DNA of 37,962 bases, taken from NCBI GenBank assembly GCA_018268515.1, contig JAFDWK010000006.1:1-37962 (forward strand), given 5' to 3'. The notes under the pieces are model-generated. The model was not told the origin of the DNA, made no database searches, and worked only from the letters and a program-made list of their open reading frames with translations. This document shows positions 25,585 through 33,165 of the stretch, one piece after another. The DNA comes from Actinomycetota bacterium. Lineage in GTDB: Bacteria; Actinomycetota; Actinomycetes; Actinomycetales; Microbacteriaceae. Both the position numbers and the translations under genes were made by a program. The stretch's first letter is position 1. Every line of letters begins with the position of its first letter.

Positions 25585-25910
25585 CCGCGCGCTTCGTCGA
25601 CGCGGTCACCCAGGGCGTGCCGCAGGGGGAGACCCTGGAGGCTCTCAGAGCGCGAGGCGGCCAGTTGCTCAGCGTCGACGTGAACGAGGTCACGAGCGAC
25701 GACATCACCGACGTCCTGGACCGGCACGGCGTGCGCGGCACGGTCGTCTACGGCGGCGTGACCGACATCCGCGGCCGGCAGCTCGGCACCCTCACCTACC
25801 GGATCGACGCCGACCGCACGGTCGTCGCAGCCATCGTCGACGAGCTCTCCGCGCGCACGCGGGCCGTGCTGCTCGAGGACGCGGCGCCGACGGCGGGAGC
25901 GCGGCGATGA
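25576..25910 (+). pseudogene. metN: Detached NIL (regulatory) domain of metN, shifted frame
   Basis: The reading frame shifted relative to the ATPase encodes 'ALTARFVDAVTQGVPQGE' and then a complete NIL-like ferredoxin fold ('QLLSVDVNEVTSDDITDVLDRHGVRGTVVYGGVTDIRGRQLGTLTY'). In MetN this domain binds methionine and inhibits transport. The frame has no good start with a ribosome-binding site (a GTG at 25617 is possible). Its stop overlaps the metI ATG in an ATGA, so the original operon coupling is kept. This suggests a recent break, an expressed split protein or a read error. Confidence 0.8.
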
Positions 25911-26608
25911 GCGCCGCGTCCGCCGTCCGAACCGCGCTCCTGGTCCCGGCCTCGGACTGGGGATCCCTCGCACCGGTGCTGCTGCAGTCCGTGCAGGAGA
26001 CGGTCGTCATGGTCGTCGTGACCCTGGTGATCGGAGGTGTCGCCGGACTCCTGCTCGGCGCGCTCCTGTACGCGACCCGCCCCGGGAACCTCTTCCAGAA
26101 TGCGGTGCTGTTCCCTGCGCTGAACCTCGTCGTGAACCTGATCCGGCCGATCCCCTTCATCATCTTCCTGACCGCGGTCGCCCCCGTGACGAAGGCGGTC
26201 GTGGGGTCGACGCTGGGGACCGCGGCGGCGATCGTCCCGATGACGATCATGGCCGCGGTCGTGATCGGACGCGTGGTGGAGCAGAACCTGGTCGCGGTGG
26301 ACCCGGGCGTCGTCGAGGCGGCCAGTGCGATCGGCGCACGCCGCCTCTCGATCCTGTTCACGGTCGTGATCCCCGAGGCACTCGCTCCGCTGATCCTCGG
26401 GTACACGTTCATGTTCATCGCCGTGGTCGACATGTCCGCGATGGCCGGCTACATCGGCGGCGGCGGGCTGGGCAACTTCGCGATCCTGTACGGCTACCAG
26501 CAGTTCGACCCGCAGGCGACCTGGGTCACGGTGGCGATCATCGTGGTGATCGTGCAGGCAGGGCAGTTCCTCGGCAACCGGTTGGCGCAGCGGATCCTCA
26601 ATCGCTGA
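25907..26608 (+). CDS. metI: MetI-type ABC permease
   Basis: A 233-residue integral membrane permease with about five membrane helices. The cytoplasmic coupling loop 'VVEAASAIGARRLSILFTVVIPEALAPLI' fits the EAA motif (EAA---G---------I-LP) that contacts MetN. The segment 'RPIPFIIFLTAVAPVTK' is typical of MetI. The ATG overlaps the stop of the NIL-domain frame. It completes the metQ-metN-metI importer. The following RDD gene has its own promoter. Confidence 0.94.
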   Translation: MSAASAVRTALLVPASDWGSLAPVLLQSVQETVVMVVVTLVIGGVAGLLLGALLYATRPGNLFQNAVLFPALNLVVNLIRPIPFIIFLTAVAPVTKAVVGSTLGTAAAIVPMTIMAAVVIGRVVEQNLVAVDPGVVEAASAIGARRLSILFTVVIPEALAPLILGYTFMFIAVVDMSAMAGYIGGGGLGNFAILYGYQQFDPQATWVTVAIIVVIVQAGQFLGNRLAQRILNR

Positions 26609-26656
26609 GGGGCGCGTGCGGCCGGCTCGGCGGCGGGGCGGGTGGTGCGCGTCGCC

Positions 26657-26662
26657 TAGGCT
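26657..26662 (+). promoter_or_regulatory. -10 element (TAGGCT) of the RDD gene
   Basis: TAGGCT ends 6 bases before the ATG at 26669. A GGAGGG also lies in the gap, so the gene could be read either as a leaderless message or on a longer transcript from metI. Confidence 0.5.
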
Positions 26663-26668
26663 GGAGGG

Positions 26669-27097
26669 ATGTCCGACACCGCGCAGACCTACCCCGGAGA
26701 ACGCCTCGGCCTCCCCCCGACCGGTGCAGGCAGCGTCGGACGGATCGGCCGGCGCATCGCGGCTCTCGTGATCGACTATGCGGCGGCGTCGATCATCGCC
26801 GGCGCCTTCCTCGGCTTCGAGCAGTTCGCGCTGCCGAAGGAGGCGGGCCTCACCCAGTTCGCCCCGATGGTCGTGTTCGCGGTGCTGCAGATCCTGTTCA
26901 TCCCGACCATCGGCGGCAGCCCGGGCCATCGCATCGTGGGCCTCCGGCTCGTCATGGTGAACGGGGTCTGGGTCGGCCTGTGGCGCCCGATCGTGCGCAC
27001 CCTGCTGCTCGTCTTCGTCATCCCTGCGGTCATCTTCGACGCCGACCAGCGCGGCCTGCACGACAAGGCCGTCGGGACGGTCCTGATCCGCGCCTGA
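26669..27097 (+). CDS. RDD family membrane protein
   Basis: A 142-residue membrane protein of the RDD family: 'RIGRRIAALVIDYAAASIIAG' holds the first Arg and the membrane Asp, followed by helices near 50-70 and 100-125. The C-terminal phrase 'DADQRGLHDKAVGTVLIRA' is characteristic. Function is uncertain; some members are linked to ion or sodium homeostasis. In several actinobacteria an RDD gene lies between DUF4191 and glnA1, and here it lies on the same side of glnA1 but separated by metQNI. It is convergent with the RimB-like gene (17-base gap). Confidence 0.88.
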   Translation: MSDTAQTYPGERLGLPPTGAGSVGRIGRRIAALVIDYAAASIIAGAFLGFEQFALPKEAGLTQFAPMVVFAVLQILFIPTIGGSPGHRIVGLRLVMVNGVWVGLWRPIVRTLLLVFVIPAVIFDADQRGLHDKAVGTVLIRA

Positions 27098-27114
27098 GGC
27101 GCCTGTGGGAGGCC

Positions 27115-27597
27115 TCAGGCGGCCGTGTGGCCGCGATTGAGGCGGCGGAACGTCTTCGGGGCCTTGCCGCCCAGGAACGAGCGCGCAGGATCGATCATGA
27201 AGCCCTGGCGCAGCGCCTCCCGGCCGATCAGCATCCGGAAGCCCATCTCGCTGCGGTTGCTGAGCGTCACCTCGGCGCTCACACGGTGCCCCACGAGCAC
27301 CATGTCCAGCAGCACCACCAGCCGGCTCTGCGCGTGTCCGGATGAGGAGCGTACATCGCGGCGGTCGAAGACCGGCAGCTCCACGGGGACGAGCTCGTGC
27401 GCGCCCTGCCATGGACGCACGTCGAAGCGCACCCACGGCACGCCGTCGCGCTCGAACTCGCGGATGTGCTGGGCGTGCAGGGAGGAGCTGCGCGCACCCG
27501 TGTCGATCTTCGCCTTGATCCACGGGATGTCGACGTCGGGAAGGGACACCCACTCCCGCCACCCGATGAGGGTGCTTGAATGAGTAGGTCGATCCAC
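27115..27597 (-). CDS. RimB-like retropepsin-type protease (Zn_protease/RimK-LysX associated family)
   Basis: A 160-residue protein of the family labelled 'ATP-dependent zinc protease', now regarded as retropepsin-like. Asp32 in 'IKAKIDTGARSSSLHA' is the catalytic aspartate of the D-T-G-A motif; the rest is beta-rich ('LVVLLDMVLVGHRVSAEVTL', 'GFRMLIGREAL'). In Pseudomonas, RimB of this family trims glutamate tails added by RimK. Here it is divergent from a RimK gene, with 26 bases between starts. I take the GTG at 27597, supported by CAGGAT 7 bases before it; a later GTG ('VSLPDVDIP') is possible. Acting as the eraser for the RimK product is inferred. Confidence 0.85.
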   Translation of the reverse strand: MDRPTHSSTLIGWREWVSLPDVDIPWIKAKIDTGARSSSLHAQHIREFERDGVPWVRFDVRPWQGAHELVPVELPVFDRRDVRSSSGHAQSRLVVLLDMVLVGHRVSAEVTLSNRSEMGFRMLIGREALRQGFMIDPARSFLGGKAPKTFRRLNRGHTAA

Positions 27598-27604
27598 AAC
27601 TCAC

Positions 27605-27610
27605 ATCCTG
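27605..27610 (-). promoter_or_regulatory. Candidate -10 (CAGGAT), leaderless RimB-like gene
   Basis: Minus-strand CAGGAT ends 7 bases before the GTG at 27597. It lies within the 26 bases separating the two divergent genes, so the two transcription units must overlap or interfere. Confidence 0.4.
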
Positions 27611-27623
27611 GCAGGAAATCACC

Positions 27624-28820
27624 GTGAAGCTCGCCGTGCTCTCGCGCGCCCCGCAGTCGTACTCCACCCAGCGCTTCCGCGCCGCAGCGCAGCAGCGCGG
27701 CCATCAGATCAAAGTGCTGAACACCTTGCGGTTCGCGATCGACCTCACCTCCGAGGAACCCGATCTGCATTTCCGGGGACGCCGGCTGAGCGACTACGAC
27801 GCGATCCTCCCGCGCATCGGCAACTCGATCACCTACTTCGGCACGGCCGTGGTGCGTCAGTTCGAGCAGATGGACGTCTACACGCCGAACACCGCGAACG
27901 GGATCTCCAGCGCGCGGGACAAGCTCCGCGCGAACCAGATCCTGTCCCGGCACAACATCGCGATGCCGCCGACCGCATTCGTGCGCAACCGCGCGGATGT
28001 GCGTCCGGCGATCGAGCGGGTCGGCGGCGCGCCGGTCGTCATCAAGCTGCTCGAGGGCACGCAGGGGATCGGCGTGATCCTCGCGCCGCAGGTCAAGGTC
28101 GCCGAGGCGATCATCGAGACGCTGCACTCCACCAAGCAGAACGTGCTGATCCAGAAGTTCATCGCCGAGAGCCGGGGCCGCGACATCCGCGCCCTCGTGG
28201 TCGGCGATCGGGTCGTCGCGGCGATGCGGCGGGTCGCGAACGGCGACGAGTTCCGTTCCAACGTGCACCGCGGCGGCACCGTCGAGGCCGTGCAGCTCGA
28301 CCCGGTCTACGAGCAGACCGCGGTGCGGGCCGCGCAGATCATGGGGTTGCGCGTCGCGGGCGTCGACATGCTCGAGGGCGAGGACGGCCCGCTGGTCATG
28401 GAGGTGAACTCCTCTCCGGGCCTGCAGGGGATCGAGACCGCGACGGGGCTGGACGTCGCCGGCGCGATCATCGACTTCATCGCGAATCAGGTGAACTTCC
28501 CGGAGATCGATGTGCGCCAGCGGCTCAGCGTATCGACGGGCTACGGCGTCGCCGAACTCGTGATCCATGCCGGCGCGGAGCAGGTCGGCAAGCAGCTGGG
28601 AGACCTCGGGCTGTGGGATCGGGACATCACGGTGCTCACGCTGCACCGCGGCGTCACCGTGATCCCGAACCCGCGCAAGCATGTGGTGCTCGAGGACGAG
28701 GACCGGCTGCTGTGCTTCGGCAAGCTCGACGAGATGCGTTCGATGATCCCGGAGCGGCGCCGGCGTCGCGCGAAGGTGCGCAAGCTCCCCAAGGAGCACC
28801 TGCCCGATTCCGCGTCCTGA
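27624..28820 (+). CDS. rimK: RimK-type ATP-grasp ligase with C-terminal TrkA_C-like domain
   Basis: A 398-residue protein. Residues 1-290 form a RimK ATP-grasp enzyme: N-terminal 'LAVLSRAPQSYSTQRF', ATP-binding 'VVIKLLEGTQGIGVILA', 'FIAESRGRDIRALVVGDRVVAAMRR' and metal-binding 'LVMEVNSSPGLQGIE'. RimK adds glutamates to the C-terminus of ribosomal protein S6 or makes poly-glutamate. Residues about 301-372 ('GYGVAELVIHAGAEQVGKQLGDLGL' to 'LLCFGKLDEM') resemble the TrkA_C/RCK_C ligand-binding domain of potassium channels, followed by a basic tail (378-390). Standard RimK ends near 300, so this is a fusion. The GTG start at 27624 has an AGGAAATC ribosome-binding site. Confidence 0.88.
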   Translation: MKLAVLSRAPQSYSTQRFRAAAQQRGHQIKVLNTLRFAIDLTSEEPDLHFRGRRLSDYDAILPRIGNSITYFGTAVVRQFEQMDVYTPNTANGISSARDKLRANQILSRHNIAMPPTAFVRNRADVRPAIERVGGAPVVIKLLEGTQGIGVILAPQVKVAEAIIETLHSTKQNVLIQKFIAESRGRDIRALVVGDRVVAAMRRVANGDEFRSNVHRGGTVEAVQLDPVYEQTAVRAAQIMGLRVAGVDMLEGEDGPLVMEVNSSPGLQGIETATGLDVAGAIIDFIANQVNFPEIDVRQRLSVSTGYGVAELVIHAGAEQVGKQLGDLGLWDRDITVLTLHRGVTVIPNPRKHVVLEDEDRLLCFGKLDEMRSMIPERRRRRAKVRKLPKEHLPDSAS

Positions 28821-28838
28821 GACGCGCCGGCATCGACG

Positions 28839-28877
28839 ACGAAGCGGCCGGCCCGTTCAAGGGGCCGGCCGCTTCGT
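28839..28877. terminator. 16-bp hairpin between rimK and the DUF4191 gene
   Basis: Perfect arms 28839-28854 and 28862-28877 with a 7-base loop lie between convergent genes and are likely a bidirectional terminator. Confidence 0.8.
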
Positions 28878-28890
28878 GATGCGCGGGGGT

Positions 28891-29601
28891 TCAGCGCGGG
28901 CGCGGGGCTCGTGTCTTGAGCGGGTCGATGCCCTTCGGGATCGGCAGCGAGGCGACGGACTGCGATACCGACTCCATGCGCTTGATCACGGCGGCCATGG
29001 TCGCATTGTCGATGGCTTTGGGGAGCTTCTTGATGGTCTTCGCGAGCTTGTCGATCGATACGTCATCGTCGCCGTGACCGACGTAGAAGACGTTCACCGG
29101 CACGCCCTGGGCGACGCGCATCGCCTTGGTCTTCTCGTCCTTGACCAGGCGGGTCAGGCGACCGCGGGCGCCCTCGGCGACCACCACGATGCCGCCGCGG
29201 CCGATCGCGCGATAGACCGCGTCCTGCGACTTCGGGTTCACGCCGACGGGCATCTCGGAGCCCTGCCAGCTGCGGCCGAGCGAGGTGCTGAGGACGTGGC
29301 CCGCGGCTCCGGGCATGCCGTCGATCTTGCGGTACATCGCGGTCGTCGACAGGCGGGTCATCAGGAACATGGCGCCCAGCACACCCAGCAGCAGGCCGGT
29401 GATGCCCCACAGCACGAGGCTCCAGATCTGGAACGGGGGGATCACATAGCCGACGATCAGGCCGATGAGGACGCCGGCGACCAGGAGCGCGATCTGCGCC
29501 CACGGCAGCCACGGGTAGATCTCCCGGGTGAAGCGGAAGAGCGAGCGCAGCTGCGAGAAGAAGCCCGGCTGCTTCTCCGTCGCGGAGGGACTTTTTGCCA
29601 T
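28891..29601 (-). CDS. DUF4191 family membrane protein
   Basis: A 236-residue protein of the actinobacterial DUF4191 family. It has two adjacent membrane helices (about 35-55 and 60-82), and a cytoplasmic part beginning 'TRLSTTAMYRKIDGMPGAAG' and containing 'AIGRGGIVVVAEGARGRLTRLVKDEKTK'. The role is unknown. In mycobacteria it follows lipA and precedes glnA1. I place the start at the ATG 29601, because TAGGCT lies 7 bases before it and the family begins this way; the frame is open upstream without coding character. Confidence 0.88.
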   Translation of the reverse strand: MAKSPSATEKQPGFFSQLRSLFRFTREIYPWLPWAQIALLVAGVLIGLIVGYVIPPFQIWSLVLWGITGLLLGVLGAMFLMTRLSTTAMYRKIDGMPGAAGHVLSTSLGRSWQGSEMPVGVNPKSQDAVYRAIGRGGIVVVAEGARGRLTRLVKDEKTKAMRVAQGVPVNVFYVGHGDDDVSIDKLAKTIKKLPKAIDNATMAAVIKRMESVSQSVASLPIPKGIDPLKTRAPRPR

Positions 29602-29608
29602 GCCTTCC

Positions 29609-29614
29609 AGCCTA
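29609..29614 (-). promoter_or_regulatory. -10 element (TAGGCT), leaderless, DUF4191 gene
   Basis: Minus-strand TAGGCT ends 7 bases before the ATG at 29601. Confidence 0.55.
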
Positions 29615-29776
29615 CCGAGTCCGCGGGCGCCTGACAGCGCGGGCGGGCACGCGGTGGGCGAACACGTGGACCAGTGCATCGCATGTTCGTCCTGCACAGG
29701 GAGGGCACGGCGCGCGCTGTGCACGGATTGCGCGATGCCGGTGCCATGCCCGCTGCGGCCGCGCTGGGATGGGGTG

Positions 29777-31372
29777 ATGACGCAACGCAGCAGGAATTCC
29801 GCCGTGGCCGGGGCGCATGGCATCATCCGGGTCCTCGCCGACGGCGAGGGGCCGTTCCGGGGCGACCTCGTGACCCGGCACGACGGGGTGGCAGTGCGGG
29901 TCCGCGCGGACGATCTGCACGGCTGGTCGGGCTGGGCGTACGCCGGGACGGAGCACGTTGCAGCGCCGCTGGACGTCGCATACCGGCCGGACGGGCAGGA
30001 CGTGCTCCTGCCCTGGTGCGTGCGCACGGCCCGGGCGCATCTCATCGAGGGTGCCGACCAGGGGGCGCTGCCGCACGGCGAGGCGGTGACCCTCGCTGTG
30101 AGCGTGCTGCGCGGCGTGCTCGAGCTCGCCGACGAGGATGAGGCAGAGGCACGACAGGGAGAGATGCCGGATCCTGGCTCCGCGGATGGGAGGAGCAGGG
30201 CGGATCGATCCGATCGCCGCGGACCGGGCGGAACCTGGTGGCTCACCGACGAGGCACGTCCGGTGTTCGCCATCGCGCCAGGGCCGGCCGAGGGGGCGGG
30301 ACGGACGGTGGCGGAGGAAAGCGCGGAACTGCTGCGGGCGCTCGAGACGCGGGTCGACGACCGCGCGCTGCGCCGGGTGCTGACCCGTCTGATCGATGCG
30401 CTCGCGGAGCCGCGGAGACTGAAGGCGGAGGCGGCGCGATGGGAGCGCGACCTGCTCGAGATCGCGGCGCCGCGGCCGTTGCGCGTCCCGGCCGCCGAGG
30501 CGATGGAAGTCGAGGGGCTCACCGCGCTGCATGACCCATCGTCGCCGCGGCGCGACGGGATGCGATCGGTGCGCCGCAGGGACCTTCGGCGCGGGGTCGG
30601 TGACGGGCCCGGACGCCGGGGGCGCGGGAGCGGGCGAGCGGCACGGCGGCCGCGGACGCAACGGCGTCCGCGGGAACGGCCTGCGGGGCTCCTCGGGCGC
30701 GTGATCCTCCAGGTGGGAGCGGAAGTCCGCGATCGTGCGGTGTTGATCGGCGGAATCAGGGATCGAATCCGCCCGCGCGCCTCCGGGCGCATGGCCGCAG
30801 AAGCCGCTCGCGGGCCGGGACGCCGGCGGTGGCGAGGGCCGGCTCTGGTCGCCGTGGCCGCAGCGGCGGCGATCGCCGTGGCGGGCGCGCTGTGGCCCGG
30901 CGACGCGGGAACGGCCGATGCAGCGGATCACGCTGTGTCCGCCGGACGCTCGATGCCGCCGGCGGCATCTCCGGGCCCCCCGGCGCCTGCGACGGCATCC
31001 GCCGCCGGCGGCGATCCCGGCCAGGACGGCCGACCGGGACCATCGGCCGCCCCGCGGCGACCGGGTGCGTCGGCGCAGTCGGATCCGCGGGCGGCCGCCG
31101 AGGAGCTGATCGCCGCGGCACAGGCCTGCCAGAGTGCGTCCGAGCCCGCGTGCGCCCAGATCTGGGACACCGGCACCGCCGCTTCCCGTGCCCTGCGGAA
31201 CACGACCGCAGCCCCCGTCCTGATCGAGGACTACGGGGACGTCGCGGCGATCCGCAGCGGATCCGGAGATCAGGCTCAGATGGTGGTGATCATCCGCCGA
31301 GACGCCGGATGGCGGATCCGCGATGTGTACGACATCGCAGATCCGCCATCCGAAGGGGCAGGAGCCCCGTGA
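29777..31372 (+). CDS. Unrecognised single-span membrane protein, possibly pseudokinase-like
   Basis: A 531-residue protein I do not recognise. Residues 1-240 are soluble, with 'HGEAVTLAVSVLRGVLEL' and, after a charged insert, 'GTWWLTDEARPVFAIAPG' and 'ESAELLRALETRVDDRALRRVLTRLI'. Order and spacing recall the C-lobe of a Ser/Thr kinase without catalytic HRD or DFG, but this is weak. Residues 250-350 are very Arg-rich. One membrane helix (about 353-372) leads to a Pro/Ala/Gly linker and a C-terminal extracytoplasmic domain (about 455-525; 'VVIIRRDAGWRIRDVYDIAD', NTF2-like feel). The start is ATG 29777, or GTG 29774. It converges on sucB with 6 bases between stops. Confidence 0.7.
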   Translation: MTQRSRNSAVAGAHGIIRVLADGEGPFRGDLVTRHDGVAVRVRADDLHGWSGWAYAGTEHVAAPLDVAYRPDGQDVLLPWCVRTARAHLIEGADQGALPHGEAVTLAVSVLRGVLELADEDEAEARQGEMPDPGSADGRSRADRSDRRGPGGTWWLTDEARPVFAIAPGPAEGAGRTVAEESAELLRALETRVDDRALRRVLTRLIDALAEPRRLKAEAARWERDLLEIAAPRPLRVPAAEAMEVEGLTALHDPSSPRRDGMRSVRRRDLRRGVGDGPGRRGRGSGRAARRPRTQRRPRERPAGLLGRVILQVGAEVRDRAVLIGGIRDRIRPRASGRMAAEAARGPGRRRWRGPALVAVAAAAAIAVAGALWPGDAGTADAADHAVSAGRSMPPAASPGPPAPATASAAGGDPGQDGRPGPSAAPRRPGASAQSDPRAAAEELIAAAQACQSASEPACAQIWDTGTAASRALRNTTAAPVLIEDYGDVAAIRSGSGDQAQMVVIIRRDAGWRIRDVYDIADPPSEGAGAP

Positions 31373-31378
31373 CCGGGA

Positions 31379-33061
31379 TCAGGCTCCCAGCTGAGCGGCG
31401 AAGTCCGCCTCCTCCAGGCGTGCCTTGATCGAGGACAGGAAGCGCGCGGCGTCCGCTCCGTCGATCGTGCGGTGGTCGTAGGAGAGCGCGAGGTAGACGT
31501 ACGAGCGCACCGCGATCGCCTGCTGGCCGTCGACCGTGACCACACCGGGGCGCTTCACGACGATGCCGGTCCCGAGGATCGCGGACTGCGGCAGGAAGAC
31601 GACCGGGGTGTCGAACAGTGCGCCGCGCGAACCGGTGTTGGTCAGCGTGAACGTGCCGCCGGCGAGCTCGTCGGGCTTCAGCTTGTTGTCGCGGGTGCGG
31701 GCCGCGAGGTCGGCGATCTCGTGCGCGATCTGGGCGATGTTCTTCGACCCGGCATCGCGCAGCACCGGCGTGAGCAGGCCGCGCTCGGTGTCCACGGCGA
31801 TGGAGATGTTCTCCGAGGCCGGGTACACGATGTCGGTGCCGTCGACCGTGGAGTTCACGATCGGGAACTCCTGCAGCGCCTCGGCGGAGGCGAGCGCGAA
31901 GAACGGCAGGAACGACAGCTTGTCGCCGGTCTTCTGCTGGAACGAGCCCTTGACCTCGTCGCGGTAGGCGGCGAGCTTCGTGACGTCGACCTCGACCACC
32001 GTCGTCAGCTGCGCGGTCTGCTGCATCGACGCGACGGCGCGCTCGGCGAGCACCTTGCGCAGCCGGGACATCGGCTGCGTGGTGCCGCGCAGCGGGGAGA
32101 TCTCGCGAGCCTTCTTCGGCGCAGCGGCCGCAGCGGGGGCGGCGGGAGCCGCGGAGGCGTTCAGCACGTCCTCCTTGCGGATGCGTCCGCCCACGCCGGT
32201 ACCGGCGATGGACGCCAGGTCGACGCCCTTCTCCGCGGCCAGACGGCGCACGAGCGGCGTCACGTACACGGCGTCGGATCCCGCGTCGGCGACCGGTGCA
32301 GCCGGTGCCGGTGCGGCAACAGGGGCGGGTGCGGCGGCCGGAGCCGGTGCGGGAGCGGGTGCCGCGGCGGGCGCCGGAGCAGCAGCGGGAGCCGAAGCAG
32401 CGACGGGAGCCGGAGCGGCAGCAGGCGCCGGAGCGGCCGGAGCAGGTGCTGCGGCCGCCGGAGCGCCGCTGCCGATACGGGCGAGCACCGCGCCGACGGC
32501 GATGGTGTCGTCCTCTGCGGCCAGGATCTCCTGCAGCGTGCCGGCGACGGGCGAGGGGATCTCGGTGTCGACCTTGTCGGTGGAGATCTCCAGCAGCGGC
32601 TCGTCCACGGCCACGTCGTCGCCGACCTGCTTCAGCCAGCGGGTCACGGTGCCCTCGGTGACGCTCTCGCCGAGCTCCGGCAGGCGCACGTCGGTCGCGT
32701 CCGAGGACGCGGCGGGGGCGGCAGGCGCAGGCGCGGCGACCGGGGCGGGCGCCTCGGCGGCGGGCGCCGGAGCAGCGACCGGCGCGGCTTCAGCGACGGG
32801 AGCGGCCGGGGCAGAGGCGCCGGAGCCGTCGCCGATGCGGGCGAGGATCGCGCCGATCTCGACCGTGTCGTCTTCGGCGACGAGGATCTCCTCGATCACG
32901 CCGCTGACCGGCGAGGGGATCTCGGTGTCGACCTTGTCGGTCGAGATCTCGAGCAGGCCCTCGTCGGCCTGGACGGTGTCGCCGACCTGCTTGAGCCAAC
33001 GGGTCACAGTGCCCTCGGTGACGCTCTCGCCGAGGGCGGGAAGGACCACGGGTGTGCTCAT
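31379..33061 (-). CDS. sucB: Dihydrolipoamide acyltransferase (E2) with two lipoyl domains
   Basis: A 560-residue E2 core protein. There are two nearly identical lipoyl domains (about 2-76 with Lys43, and 124-197 with Lys163, each in 'EISTDKVDTEIPSP'), long Ala-Pro linkers, a peripheral-subunit-binding domain (about 265-300) and a catalytic domain (about 320-560) with 'SYDHRTIDGADAARF' as the HxxxDG active site. It is named succinyltransferase by similarity. In actinobacteria one such E2 usually serves both pyruvate dehydrogenase (with AceE) and 2-oxoglutarate dehydrogenase, and no other E2 is in the window. The ATG has a TAAGGAG ribosome-binding site. It is third in pepA-lpdA-sucB. Confidence 0.95.
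   Translation of the reverse strand: MSTPVVLPALGESVTEGTVTRWLKQVGDTVQADEGLLEISTDKVDTEIPSPVSGVIEEILVAEDDTVEIGAILARIGDGSGASAPAAPVAEAAPVAAPAPAAEAPAPVAAPAPAAPAASSDATDVRLPELGESVTEGTVTRWLKQVGDDVAVDEPLLEISTDKVDTEIPSPVAGTLQEILAAEDDTIAVGAVLARIGSGAPAAAAPAPAAPAPAAAPAPVAASAPAAAPAPAAAPAPAPAPAAAPAPVAAPAPAAPVADAGSDAVYVTPLVRRLAAEKGVDLASIAGTGVGGRIRKEDVLNASAAPAAPAAAAAPKKAREISPLRGTTQPMSRLRKVLAERAVASMQQTAQLTTVVEVDVTKLAAYRDEVKGSFQQKTGDKLSFLPFFALASAEALQEFPIVNSTVDGTDIVYPASENISIAVDTERGLLTPVLRDAGSKNIAQIAHEIADLAARTRDNKLKPDELAGGTFTLTNTGSRGALFDTPVVFLPQSAILGTGIVVKRPGVVTVDGQQAIAVRSYVYLALSYDHRTIDGADAARFLSSIKARLEEADFAAQLGA
32490..33060. repeat. Internal duplication of lipoyl-domain coding sequence in sucB
   Basis: The segments around 32497-32690 and 32827-33060 encode the two lipoyl domains and are strongly similar at DNA level, with runs identical even at synonymous positions. 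That suggests recent duplication or ongoing gene conversion. Confidence 0.7.
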
Positions 33062-33141
33062 GACGGAGTCTCCTTAGGGAAGTTTGTGATGGTGTTCAGC
33101 TTAGTGGGCAACGCGGGGTTCAGCCCAGTCTTGATTTCCAC

Positions 33142-33165
33142 GATGTGTAAAAAAAGTTTCACATC
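33142..33165. repeat. Inverted repeat GATGTG...CACATC at the lpdA stop
   Basis: Six-base arms (33142-33147 and 33160-33165) flank an A7-containing core. The right arm includes bases of the lpdA stop codon. On the minus strand the core reads as a T-run inside the loop, so it is not a classical terminator. It may be an operator or a cruciform in the 97 bases between lpdA and sucB. Confidence 0.4.

Noticed and set aside
33142-33165. CRP/GlxR-type binding site at the lpdA-sucB junction
   Set aside because: TGTG and CACA are 12 bases apart, not the 8 expected in a TGTGA-n6-TCACA site.
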